Positions 34,047 to 42,039 are shown, counted from the first letter of the stretch. The stretch is 49,777 bases of DNA from Treponema sp. UBA3870 (GCA_002392275.1 DGGQ01000207.1:1-49777), one strand, 5' to 3'. Made by a program: numbers and translations. The notes: generated by a model from the letters alone, not told the origin.

Positions 34047-35441
34047 ATGGAAAAAGCCTGTAGAAGAACTGTTTCAGCCGTTTTGACGTTGATTTGTCTT
34101 TTCTCGATTATGTTTTTCTCATGCGACGGTGGATTTTTCGGTTCGTCGGATGATGAAATCATATTCAAGACCTATGATGCAAATTCATGGAGAGATACCG
34201 GAAACCTTTATGCAAACCGCGGACGGAGCGTATTCAGGGCACCCGACGATCCAAGCACCGAAAATTATACCTATAAAATAACCCTGAGCAGGGGAAATCG
34301 GTCGTTCTCAAAAAGTTTCGGAGGCGGAACAGTAGTCGTAATGGAAAACATTCCCGTCGGATCATGGATGATTACATGCCGGGCTTACAAATCGGACGGC
34401 TCCCTCGAATACATGGGCAGCGTGGATGTGGAGATTGTCGCGGACGAGACTACCGCCGCCACTGTGGAGCTTAGGAAATGTCCAGTCGTTACGTTTATGG
34501 ATGACGATGGAAATGTGATTGCTTCACAGACCGTTGAGTTTGGAGCAACGGTGACAAAACCTTCCCGCCCAACAAAGGATGGTTTTGTGTTCACAGGTTG
34601 GAATAAAGCCGATGGATCAAAATTTGATTTTAACACAGCGATAAACGAAAATTTGACGCTTTTTGCCCGAATGGTATGGACTCCAGAAAACTTTGCGTAT
34701 GTTGAGGGCGGAACATTCCAGATGGGTTCACCGAAATTTAATAATGCAACCGTACATGAAGTAACGGTTAACAGCTTCTTAATGTGCGACCATGAAGTGA
34801 CTCAAGAAGAATATCTAGCAATAATTACCGGCGATAATCCTAGTTGGTTCAAAGGTGATGGAAACCTTAAAAAACCTGTTGAACAAATAAACTGGTATAA
34901 AGCTGTAGAATATTGCAATGCACTTAGTGCCAGCGAATACCTTGAACAATGTTATACTATCGATAAAAATACCCAAGACCCGAATAATACTTGTAGCTTC
35001 GATAATCTGAAATGGACAGTTACATGTAACTTCAATGCTAATGGCTACAGATTACCAACCGAAGCAGAATGGGAATATGCTGCAAGGGGAGGAATCGAAT
35101 CTCATGGCTATACTTACAGCGGAAGCAACAATGCTGATGAAGTTGCCTGGCTTTGGGATCAAAATTATGAAACAACCCACGAGGTCAAAACCAAACAACC
35201 TAATGAACTTGGCATTTATGATATGAGCGGGAATGTATATGAATGGTGCTGGGACTGGTATGGTAATTATCCGACAACCGCACAAACAAATCCAACTGGT
35301 TCATCAACCAGTTCAGAAGGCCGTGTATTACGTGGAAGCGTATGGAAAAGTGACCCTTCTATTACTTATCGATTTCCTCAGCCGAGTAATAATCAAGGAA
35401 TCAACATGGGCTTCCGTGTCGTGCGGTCAATAGGGGAGTAA
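34047..35441 (+). CDS. lipoprotein with InlB-type repeat and FGE-sulfatase domain
   Basis: A 464-residue lipoprotein. The leader ends LFSIMFFSCDGG, a lipobox. Residues about 150-215 form an InlB/Listeria-Bacteroides repeat (TFMDDDGNVIA, FVFTGWNKADG, LTLFARM). From about 222 a formylglycine-generating-enzyme-like (SUMF1, C-type-lectin-like) domain follows: FAYVEGGTFQMGS, DHEVTQEEYLA, YRLPTEAEWEYAARGG, DMSGNVYEWCWDW, RVLRGSVW and GFRVVRS. The fold, not necessarily the enzyme activity, is expected on surface proteins; Treponema variable proteins use this fold for diversified ligand binding. The FGE half is more AT-rich in codon use than the first half. The stop abuts repeat array 1. AGGAGG-type site before ATG. 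Confidence 0.88.
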   Translation: MEKACRRTVSAVLTLICLFSIMFFSCDGGFFGSSDDEIIFKTYDANSWRDTGNLYANRGRSVFRAPDDPSTENYTYKITLSRGNRSFSKSFGGGTVVVMENIPVGSWMITCRAYKSDGSLEYMGSVDVEIVADETTAATVELRKCPVVTFMDDDGNVIASQTVEFGATVTKPSRPTKDGFVFTGWNKADGSKFDFNTAINENLTLFARMVWTPENFAYVEGGTFQMGSPKFNNATVHEVTVNSFLMCDHEVTQEEYLAIITGDNPSWFKGDGNLKKPVEQINWYKAVEYCNALSASEYLEQCYTIDKNTQDPNNTCSFDNLKWTVTCNFNANGYRLPTEAEWEYAARGGIESHGYTYSGSNNADEVAWLWDQNYETTHEVKTKQPNELGIYDMSGNVYEWCWDWYGNYPTTAQTNPTGSSTSSEGRVLRGSVWKSDPSITYRFPQPSNNQGINMGFRVVRSIGE

Positions 35442-35976
35442 AACTGCTGTTTGTTCGGTAGGTGGCATATCGACTTTTGTTGTTCGGCAGTGGCGTATCG
35501 CCATTTTGGTCTGCGCATTGGATGTTGTTTGCTTCGCGGTCTATTGCTGTTCGGCAGTGGCATAACGCCATTTTCATTCTGCACCTTGGACATTCTTTGC
35601 TTCGCAATCTCTTGCAACTCGGCAATCGGGGGCGCGCCCGAAGTGCATGAACAACAAGAGACTTGCGAAAGCAGGAAACATTTAATGTGCAAAAACAACA
35701 AACGGTCCGCCGGTGGAGTGCATGAATCACAAAAAAAAGCGAAGCAAAAAAAAATAAATGTGCCGAATGGCGTGGCGGTATGCCATAAACGAAAAACAAA
35801 AGTCTGCAAGATAAGCAAAATAAGTTTGCCGAACAACATGGTGTTCTGCCCTGCTCAGAAAACAAAAGTCCGCGAAGCAAAATAAAACAAATGTGCCGAA
35901 TAACATGGCGATATGCCATGAGCGAAAAGCAAAAGTTCCGAATAAAATGGTGTTCTGCCACTCCCCGATTTTTCAT
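35442..35976. repeat. repeat array 1 (~67-bp units, hinge, inverted units)
   Basis: Begins directly at the stop codon of the FGE lipoprotein gene. Plus-oriented units start at 35456 (short), 35485 (67) and 35552 (68), each containing CGGCA, a palindromic core GGC-5-GCC, a TCTGCGCATTGG-like segment and TTGCTTCGC. A hinge of about 140 bases follows (35620-35760) with two copies of a GTGCATGAA-type motif. Then units in inverted orientation have cores at about 35772, 35840, 35905 and 35948, alternating a TATC-type and a GAAC-type core. Frames across the array are long but shift with each unit, so I call no gene. The remaining bases to 36032 belong to the cysteine-rich frame. Confidence 0.85.
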
Positions 35977-36032
35977 AAGTCCATTGTGTCACAGTTGAAG
36001 ATCTAACGATTCTTCCAGGTGGTAAAGAAGAT

Positions 36033-38702
36033 ATGAAAATCTATAATATGAAGGAGACGGACGATTTTGCGGCATTGGGACTTTTTTATAAAGTTGATAG
36101 ACCAAATGATCCTGAAATTATATTACGAGACGGTCATATATTTTTAGCAGATACTGTTGGTAAAAGTACTACAACTTTTAAAGCACAAAAAAGTTCTTGC
36201 TCACCTGTTTCAGGCGCAGACGCAAATCATACATGGACTAAACCTCAACCTCCTGAAGGGTATGAATGTATAGATTCTGGTCTTTATGATGGACCAGGTG
36301 GTGTTGTACTTGCTCCTGACAATGGTGGTGAAGCGTCTAATTATTTAAATGGTCATAATGGTAGAACTGCAAAAATAACTGTAGAATTTTATCCTAATAA
36401 ACGTTTTTATGCTTTAATAGGTGGAAAATCTTATGATATAACTGATAATACTCAACTTACATATTTTAAAGAATATTCAGAACTTAGTAGCGATGTAAAA
36501 AATAAAGTGGTATTAGAAAGCAATCCTAAAGACATAAGTCTTACAATTCCTTCAATTATATATCTTCCATTTGGTCCAGATGAGAAAAAAGCAAATATCA
36601 AACTTCAAGGTTATAATAATGTCCAAGAACCTATCAAGTTTAAGACATACTGTATAGTTCAATATGATACAAGTTGCTTGACTTGCGATTCTGAATGTTT
36701 CGGATGCAACAGCAGTTGTTTCAGTTGTAATTCATGTAACGAGATTTGTTTTGCGTGCAATCAACCGTGCTATTCTTGTAATGACCAGTGCCAGACTTGT
36801 CAGGAATGTGACAGACCTTGTTTCAGTTGTAATTTCTGTCAGGAATGTAATGACCATTGTAACGACTGTCAGGATTGTAACACTTGTCAAGATTGTAATA
36901 CTTGTCAATCTACATTTAGCGACGCTTCAATTGAAATAAGAGAACTACATCCTAGATTTGACATAGGGTATTGGAAATTCGAATGTACAAATTGTAATAA
37001 ATCATGCTACAGTTGTAATAGTGGTTGTCAAGATTATTGTCAAAGTCACTGTCAGAATAATAATTGTGGTTCTTGTCAGAGTCATTGTCAGGATTGTCAA
37101 AGTGATGATGGTTGTCGTTCAAATCAAAGTCATTGTAAAGATGTTTGTCTAAGTCACTGTCAAAGTTGTCAGGATGGATGCCAAACTGGTGAATGTGATT
37201 CATGTCAAGACCATTGTCAATTCTGTCAAGATAAGTGCTATGGATGTGATTCAAATTGTAACGCAAATAATGATAAGATTTGGACTCCACCAGAGGTTAC
37301 TACTAATGATGTTAATACTTGGCACAGTGGTAATATCGCACAAAATAAACCTGGTGGTGGTTATACATTTCCAACTCAGTTTACGAGACCTGATGGCACA
37401 ATTGAGTATGCTTATGTTGATTTTGACGAAACAGATTTAAGTAAAATAATAAGTGCTGTTAACACTAAACCTTCTCCTTCTATTGCCGCTGCTCTTCGTG
37501 TAAATGAAGATGGTAGTATTGAAGTTTTAGGTGCTACTATTGGTGGTGATAGTCCTGAACCTAGAAAACCTGCTAATGTTAAAGTTGAAGGCAACAAAGC
37601 ATATTGGGACCATGGAAATGGACTTACAGTTGAGACTACACTTGAGATTAATGGTAATAATGTAGAACAAACAGTCAATGCCTATATAGTAAATGGAATC
37701 AGGTACGAAAGAGAGGAACCTTATACAAATCCGAAGAGATTTTCTCATACTGATGAATTTGGACTTAAGCATACATTAGATGAGGCGGGTAACCATTCTG
37801 TTAACATCAATGGTAGAGATGTTCCTGTGATTAGTGAAGATCCTCTTACTGTGTATGATCCAGAACTTGATATGATAATTACGCGACTACCAGACGGTAC
37901 TTTAATAGGTGTAGACAAAAATGGAAACAGAACATTTTTCGATCAGTTTGGAAATGTACTAGGTGAAAAAACTACAGTTGGAAAACAAGTTGATGAAAAT
38001 GGAATTTGTCAGTCATGTAACCACTGTACAGATTGTCAGTCATGTTTTTCTGCTTGTGATGACTGTCAGGGATGTAATGCTTGTCAAGGTTGTGTAGGTT
38101 GTATGACATGCGTTAGTTCTTGTCAAACTTGTAATAAATGTACTGGAGCATGTTACACTTGTCAGACATGCGTTTCATGTAATGATAAGTGTCAGGATTG
38201 TACTCGTTGTAATGATAAGTGTCAAGGATGCGACATATGTGTTAGTAGTTTTGGTGATGGTACTAAAATAAGTTGTTGTAATGACCATTGTCAAAGTGAT
38301 TTTAATTATAATAGTAACCTCTGTGGAAATAGTGAAAAACCTGCGAGTGAAAATTGCTGTAATTATTGTGCTGGTGGTTGTAACAGTTGTAATGGTTGTT
38401 ACTCCTGTACAGGTTGTTACGACAGTTGTAATGGCATTTGTCAGACTTGTGAAGGAACTTGTCAAAGTTGTACTGCTTGTAATGATAAGTGTAATTCTGG
38501 ATGTAACGGTTGTAATTCTTGTGATGACAAATGTCAAGATATTTGTGATGGTTGTAACCAATGCGTAAGTTGTCAAAAATGTGATTCATGCCAAGGTTGT
38601 GAACAATGCCAAGAATGTGTTGGTTGTCAAATATGTAATGGCACTTGTAATTTCTTCCAATCTGGAAAAACAGATTGCTCTGATGGTGATATAAAACCTT
38701 AA
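36033..38702 (+). CDS. giant cysteine-rich CxxC-repeat protein
   Basis: An 889-residue protein that I cannot assign to any family. Residues 1-205 form an N-terminal domain with little cysteine. Three blocks follow of near-continuous C-x2-C and C-x3-C spacing with N, D, Q, S and G between: about 208-291 (25 Cys), 315-409 (24 Cys) and 657-872 (about 60 Cys). About 110 cysteines in all by my count, with recurring NDKCQ and SCNGC motifs. A 245-residue domain with DGT and NGNRTF beta-like segments separates blocks 2 and 3. No signal peptide is seen. Codon use is much more AT-rich than around it. The frame stays open upstream to a stop at 35976-35978, and those codons also look like protein, so the 5' end may be cut. 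Metal binding or disulfide-fibre structure is inference. Confidence 0.85.
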   Translation: MKIYNMKETDDFAALGLFYKVDRPNDPEIILRDGHIFLADTVGKSTTTFKAQKSSCSPVSGADANHTWTKPQPPEGYECIDSGLYDGPGGVVLAPDNGGEASNYLNGHNGRTAKITVEFYPNKRFYALIGGKSYDITDNTQLTYFKEYSELSSDVKNKVVLESNPKDISLTIPSIIYLPFGPDEKKANIKLQGYNNVQEPIKFKTYCIVQYDTSCLTCDSECFGCNSSCFSCNSCNEICFACNQPCYSCNDQCQTCQECDRPCFSCNFCQECNDHCNDCQDCNTCQDCNTCQSTFSDASIEIRELHPRFDIGYWKFECTNCNKSCYSCNSGCQDYCQSHCQNNNCGSCQSHCQDCQSDDGCRSNQSHCKDVCLSHCQSCQDGCQTGECDSCQDHCQFCQDKCYGCDSNCNANNDKIWTPPEVTTNDVNTWHSGNIAQNKPGGGYTFPTQFTRPDGTIEYAYVDFDETDLSKIISAVNTKPSPSIAAALRVNEDGSIEVLGATIGGDSPEPRKPANVKVEGNKAYWDHGNGLTVETTLEINGNNVEQTVNAYIVNGIRYEREEPYTNPKRFSHTDEFGLKHTLDEAGNHSVNINGRDVPVISEDPLTVYDPELDMIITRLPDGTLIGVDKNGNRTFFDQFGNVLGEKTTVGKQVDENGICQSCNHCTDCQSCFSACDDCQGCNACQGCVGCMTCVSSCQTCNKCTGACYTCQTCVSCNDKCQDCTRCNDKCQGCDICVSSFGDGTKISCCNDHCQSDFNYNSNLCGNSEKPASENCCNYCAGGCNSCNGCYSCTGCYDSCNGICQTCEGTCQSCTACNDKCNSGCNGCNSCDDKCQDICDGCNQCVSCQKCDSCQGCEQCQECVGCQICNGTCNFFQSGKTDCSDGDIKP

Positions 38703-38721
38703 GATTATTGAATATAAAAAA

Positions 38722-38751
38722 ATGGGGGCAAATTGCCCCCATGATTTTTTT
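38722..38751. terminator. bidirectional terminator
   Basis: ATGGGGGCAA and TTGCCCCCAT form a perfect ten-pair stem with almost no loop. A run of seven T follows on the plus strand and of seven on the minus strand, so it serves both the cysteine-rich gene and the convergent peptidase gene. Confidence 0.92.
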
Positions 38752-38763
38752 ATTTATTTGTTA

Positions 38764-39390
38764 CTACCGAAGAATCTTAAGTCCCAATTTCTTTTTAAGT
38801 TTTGCTATTGTCAGGTTTTTCTTTTCCATTTCAGAATCAATTTCAACTTCTCTAGAAATAAATTCAATAATTTCTTCAGTATTAGGATATTTATCAAAAT
38901 TATTGAACATATAGGATTCTAGTGTTCCATCAAAAACTCTAATTAAATATTCGTCTGCCATTTTGTAGAATATTTCAACAAAGTCTTTATCGTGACCTCC
39001 ACCTCCATTTTTATCAAGAACAACGTGCTTGACTGCGTGAGAAAGTTCATGAATTATCACAATAAGTTCAAGTTCAGTATCAAAAGTTGTCCATTCTGTT
39101 TTATAAGGATTTATTCTAACTTTTCGACCACTATAAAATGCATTATAATCATTTTTTTTATTTTCCCAATCTTCTTCACTATAATCCCAAGCAATTTCAA
39201 CATCCTTAATCTCTGGGTATTTTGGTGCGAAAATTTCGTCTCTAATAAGATAGAATTCTTTTGTGATCAAATCTTCGAATTTTTTCAAATCTTCTTCGTT
39301 GTGGTAGTCATAATTTTTCCAGTAAAATGAAAAAGCAGGGACTGCCATTGAAACTATTAGAAATATTGCCAGAAAAATCTTCTTCTTCAT
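38764..39390 (-). CDS. secreted HExxH metallopeptidase-like protein
   Basis: A 208-residue protein with a signal peptide ending VPAFSFYW. The zinc motif HExxH is visible in IVIIHELSHAVKH, followed 13-15 residues later by GGGGHDKDFVEIFYKM, whose His can be the third ligand, a layout like SprT/WLM-type peptidases. A basic helix ends the protein. It is probably an extracytoplasmic protease. GGAGG seven bases before ATG fixes the start. It faces the cysteine-rich gene, shares its AT-rich composition, and lies with it between the two repeat arrays. Confidence 0.78.
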   Translation of the reverse strand: MKKKIFLAIFLIVSMAVPAFSFYWKNYDYHNEEDLKKFEDLITKEFYLIRDEIFAPKYPEIKDVEIAWDYSEEDWENKKNDYNAFYSGRKVRINPYKTEWTTFDTELELIVIIHELSHAVKHVVLDKNGGGGHDKDFVEIFYKMADEYLIRVFDGTLESYMFNNFDKYPNTEEIIEFISREVEIDSEMEKKNLTIAKLKKKLGLKILR

Positions 39391-39483
39391 TATTTTTCCT
39401 CCATTGTTGTCTATCTCTACATATATAATATACGCGATTTTAGAAAAAAGTTCAAAGGAAAAACGGCAGGTTTTGGTATGAAA

Positions 39484-40200
39484 TCTCTTGTTGTTCGGGT
39501 GGGGCGGAACAGCATTTTGGTTTGTAATCTATTGTTACTCGGTTGGGGCGGAACGCCATTTTGGTCTGCGCATTGGACATTACTCGCTTCGCGAACTGTT
39601 GTTACTCGGCAGTGGCGGAACGCCATTTTGGTCTGCGCATTGGATGTTGTTTGCTTTGCGGTCTTTTGTTGTTCGGCGGGGGCATATCGCCATTCTACTC
39701 TGCGCATTGGATGTTGTTGCTCTTGCGAACTGTTGTTACTCGGCAGGGGCGTATCGCCATTTTGGTTTGCGCATTGGATGTTGTTTGCTTCGCGGCTCTT
39801 GTTGCCCGGCGGGGGGCATATCGCCATTCTACTCTGCGCATTGGATGTTGTTGCTCTTGCGAACTGTTGTTACTCGGCAGGGGCGGAACAGCATTTTGGT
39901 CTGCGCATTGGACATTACTCGCTTCGCGAACTGTTGTGACTCGGCAATGGCATATCGCCATTTTGCTCTGCACACTGGACATTCTTTGCTTCGCAATCTC
40001 TTGCAACTCGGCAATCGGGGGCGCCCTGTGTGCATGAATCACAAAGGACTTGCGAAAGCCAGAAATATCCAATTTGCAAGAACAGCAAGCGGCCGCTGGT
40101 GGAGCGCATGAATCACAAAAAAAAGCGAAGCAAAAAAGGATAAATGCGCCGAACAACATGGCGGTATGCCACTAAAGAAGAACAAAAGATTTCCCAAAAA
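39484..40200. repeat. repeat array 2 (seven ~67-bp units, hinge, inverted unit)
   Basis: A short unit starts at 39496, then full units at 39540, 39607, 39674, 39741, 39807, 39875 and 39942 (66-68 bases each). Cores are of two kinds, GGC-GAAC-GCC and GGC-TATC-GCC. Ends read GCTTCGCGAACTG, CTCTTGCGAACTG or TTTGCTTCGCGG. A hinge at 40009-40140 is closely similar to that of array 1, including the CTTGCAACTCGGCAATCGGG entry. One inverted unit follows at 40145-40185, and another alone at 40430-40460. Period 67 shifts the reading frame; overlapping frames are not genes. Confidence 0.88.
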
Positions 40201-40245
40201 ACAATGCCCAAATCTTTGGTTTCTCAATATTGCTGTGATCGAATT

Positions 40246-40365
40246 TTTGGTTGTTTCGACACTTCGACAAGCTCAGTGCATCGCTTCGCTTAATGACTGA
40301 CACGCTTTACAGTTCAATGACCGATTTGGTTGCTGAGCGTAGCCGAAGCACAAATCCGCTTGTTC
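40246..40365. repeat. dispersed palindromic repeat
   Basis: Contains CACTTCGACAAGCTCAGTG and TTGCTGAGCGTAGCCGAAGC, motifs I recognise from dispersed intergenic repeats of other bacteria. A second stretch at 40430-40460 resembles an inverted unit of array 2. The rest of 40201-40538 shows no gene. Confidence 0.5.
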
Positions 40366-40538
40366 ACCCCTTTTTATCTTTTAATCTTGAAACTGAGCCT
40401 AAAAACCTTCACAACAAAAAATCTCCATACAACATGGCGTTCTGCCATTAAAGAAAAACAAAAAATTTTCAAAAAAATATTCAAATTTTTTTACAATCCT
40501 GATTTCCACGGCATACTATAATATGAGGAGTAAAACAG

Positions 40539-41379
40539 ATGCCTGGAATCAAAAAGTATCCCGCGTGGGAGGAGCTCACGTTTGCAAACAACTTTCTTTT
40601 CTGCAAAATCATGGAGGAAAATCCTTAAGGAAACAGCGGTTTCCTAAATCTGCCGCCGGCTTCTGGAAATACTCCTTCACATCAAAATTGAAAAACTTTC
40701 GCCACCAAAATCCGAGTGGGCGATGCAGGAAACGGTCGGCTCAAAGGGTGTGCGCTTTGATATCTACACAAAAGATGACAAGAGGGTTTTTGACATCGAG
40801 GTGCAGACAACAAGCCAAAAAAATCTTCCGAAGAGGTCTCGTTATTATCAGAGCGTAATAGACTTGGACAACCTTTCGCATGGTGAAAAGTACAGCCAGT
40901 TGAAGGACACCTACGTGATTTTCCTTTGCCTGTCCGATCCATTTAGTGAAAATCTCCCGGTATACTTTTTTGAAAACATCTGCCGAACCGACAACAAAAT
41001 AAAACTGAACGACGGCACGTACAAAGTCTTTTTCAATGCGTCCGAGTATGCTAAAATGGAAAACGATGAGGAGAAAAACTTTTTCAAATTCCTTGCTGGA
41101 CACAAGGCCGAAAACGCCCTCACCAAGTCCATCGAAGAAAAAGTTATCATCGCCAGAAAAAACATGGAGTGGAAAAAACTATATATGACATGGCAGCAGA
41201 CTATAGATGAAGAAAAAGACATCGCATTTGAGGAAGGTGTCCGTCAGGGTATGGAACGCGGTCTGTACGAAGCGAGAATTGAAAACGCAAAAGCGATGCT
41301 CGCGGACGGGATGGAGCCAAATCTTGTCGCAAAATATACCGGGCTTCCTATTGAGACCATCGAATCGGAATTGAACTGA
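40539..41379 (+). pseudogene. Rpn-family nuclease broken by palindromic insertion
   Basis: The start ATG at 40539 has GAGGAG eight bases before it and the frame reads MPGIKKYPAWEELTFANNFL then FCKIMEENP before TAA at 40626. After a short palindrome the family sequence resumes in another frame (CRRLLEILLHIKIEKLSPPK, then SEWAMQETVGSKGVRFDIYT). It continues intact to 41379 with VFDIEVQT, YQSVIDLDNLSHGEKY and the tail MLADGMEPNLVAKYTGLP. These are the PD-(D/E)XK-type signatures of Rpn recombination-promoting nucleases. The insertion makes a stop and a frameshift, so the full protein is not made; an internal ATG at 40723 could start a short form. Confidence 0.8.
40625..40647. mobile_element. 23-bp palindromic insertion in the Rpn gene
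   Basis: GGAAAC (40629-40634), loop AGCG and GTTTCC (40639-40644), extended by TTA and TAA at the ends, interrupts the Rpn coding frame between the codons for NP and LCRRLL-type residues. Relative to the expected sequence it adds about 19 bases, which shifts the frame. It carries stops in more than one frame. Confidence 0.5.
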
Positions 41380-41386
41380 AAAAAAA

Positions 41387-41596
41387 GAGCAAGCCCTGCT
41401 TGCGACAGAATGGTTGAGACTCCAGTTGCAAGTTTTTGCGGTTTTCCATGAAATGGAAAATGGGAGCCGTGCGGCCAAGTAAAAACTTGAAGAGCAAGCT
41501 CCGCTTGCGACGGACTGGTTGAGACTCCAGTTGCAAGTTTTTGCGGTTTTCCATGAAATGGAAAATGGGAGCCGTGCGACCAAGTAAAAACTTGAA
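41387..41596. repeat. two 105-bp tandem repeats with palindromes
   Basis: Units 41387-41491 and 41492-41596 are almost identical. Each opens with a 20-base palindromic element (GAGCAAGC, then GCTTGCGAC) and contains the nested inverted repeats CAAGTTTTT/AAAAACTTG and TTTTCCAT/ATGGAAAA around GAA. The same 20-base element recurs at 41597-41616 and 41815-41834. Confidence 0.85.
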
Positions 41597-41616
41597 GAGC
41601 AAGCTCCGCTTGCGAC

Positions 41617-41805
41617 TGGCAGCAGACTATAGATGAAGAAAAAGACATCGCATTTGAGGAAGGTGTCCGTCAGGGATTGGAGCGAGGTCAGTACGAAGCA
41701 AGAATTGAAAACGCAAAAGCGATGCTCGCGGATGGGATGGATGTGAATCTTGTTGCAAAATATACCGGTCTATCAGTTGAGACAATTGAATCTGAATTGA
41801 AATGA
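41617..41805 (+). pseudogene. second copy of the Rpn 3' end
   Basis: The 189 bases copy 41191-41379 of the upstream Rpn gene. The first 60 bases are the same; later parts differ (for example VNLVAKYTGLSVETIE-like against PNLVAKYTGLPIETIE). The copy is in frame with itself to its TGA at 41803 but has no start. The divergence suggests that two paralogous genes recombined at the shared segment with the 105-bp units between them. Confidence 0.8.
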
Positions 41806-41834
41806 AGAAAAATCGAGCAAGCTCTGCTTGCGAC

Positions 41835-41945
41835 TCGCGGTAGGGATAGTAGCACCTGCCGAAAGGCAGTTCCGTAGGAATGAGCCGCGCAAGACGGCGA
41901 AGTGCGGATAGCCCGACCCGAATGTAGTGAGGGGACCGCCCACAT
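41835..41945. repeat. GC-rich structured element
   Basis: This stretch is far more GC-rich than its surroundings. It folds as an outer GGG/CCC and GCAC/GTGC stem around three small hairpins: CTGCC-GAAA-GGCAG, TTCC-GTA-GGAA and GCCG-CGCAAGA-CGGC. A fourth hairpin (AATGT/ACATT with GGG/CCC) follows at its 3' end. It is no tRNA. It is probably a dispersed intergenic repeat, since it directly follows the Rpn copy and a 20-base palindrome. The bases to 42039 hold only the ribosome site of the GH31 gene. Confidence 0.5.
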
Positions 41946-42039
41946 TCTTAAAAAAACAAACTCTTTTTAAAAAATAATTACATGGAAAATCATTTGGGCT
42001 TGGTGGTAGAATAGGCAGAGAAATATTCAGGAGGAACGG

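Noticed and set aside
35290..35441. Variable region of a diversity-generating retroelement at the end of the FGE gene
   Set aside because: No reverse transcriptase or template repeat is in the window, and the codons are not clearly A-biased at alternate sites. It is kept only as a question.
35393..35976. Long overlapping frames on both strands across array 1 (up to 191 codons)
   Set aside because: They arise from the repeats: the translation shows Cys/Leu/Arg-rich text of no known fold, has no ribosome site, and shifts frame with the 67-base period.
36952..38742. Long minus-strand frames opposite the cysteine-rich gene (Thr/Ile- or His/Asn-rich)
   Set aside because: They are shadows of the TGT/AAT/CAA-rich codons of the plus-strand gene and lack starts with ribosome sites.
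39496..40008. CRISPR array
   Set aside because: The units are contiguous, all parts repeat, and there are no unique spacers of constant length or cas genes.
39496..40008. Tandem integron attC sites (the units contain TTGTTCGGC/GCCGAACAA, close to GTTAGGC)
   Set aside because: The box differs from GTTRRRY, the units do not fold end to end as attC hairpins, and no cassette genes lie between them.
39417..40159. Long frames on both strands across array 2 (up to 207 codons)
   Set aside because: Same repeat artefact as in array 1; three plus-strand frames and one or more minus-strand frames are open at once.
41835..41945. tRNA gene suggested by the cloverleaf-like stems
   Set aside because: No T-loop GTTCRANNC, no proper anticodon arm and wrong arm lengths.
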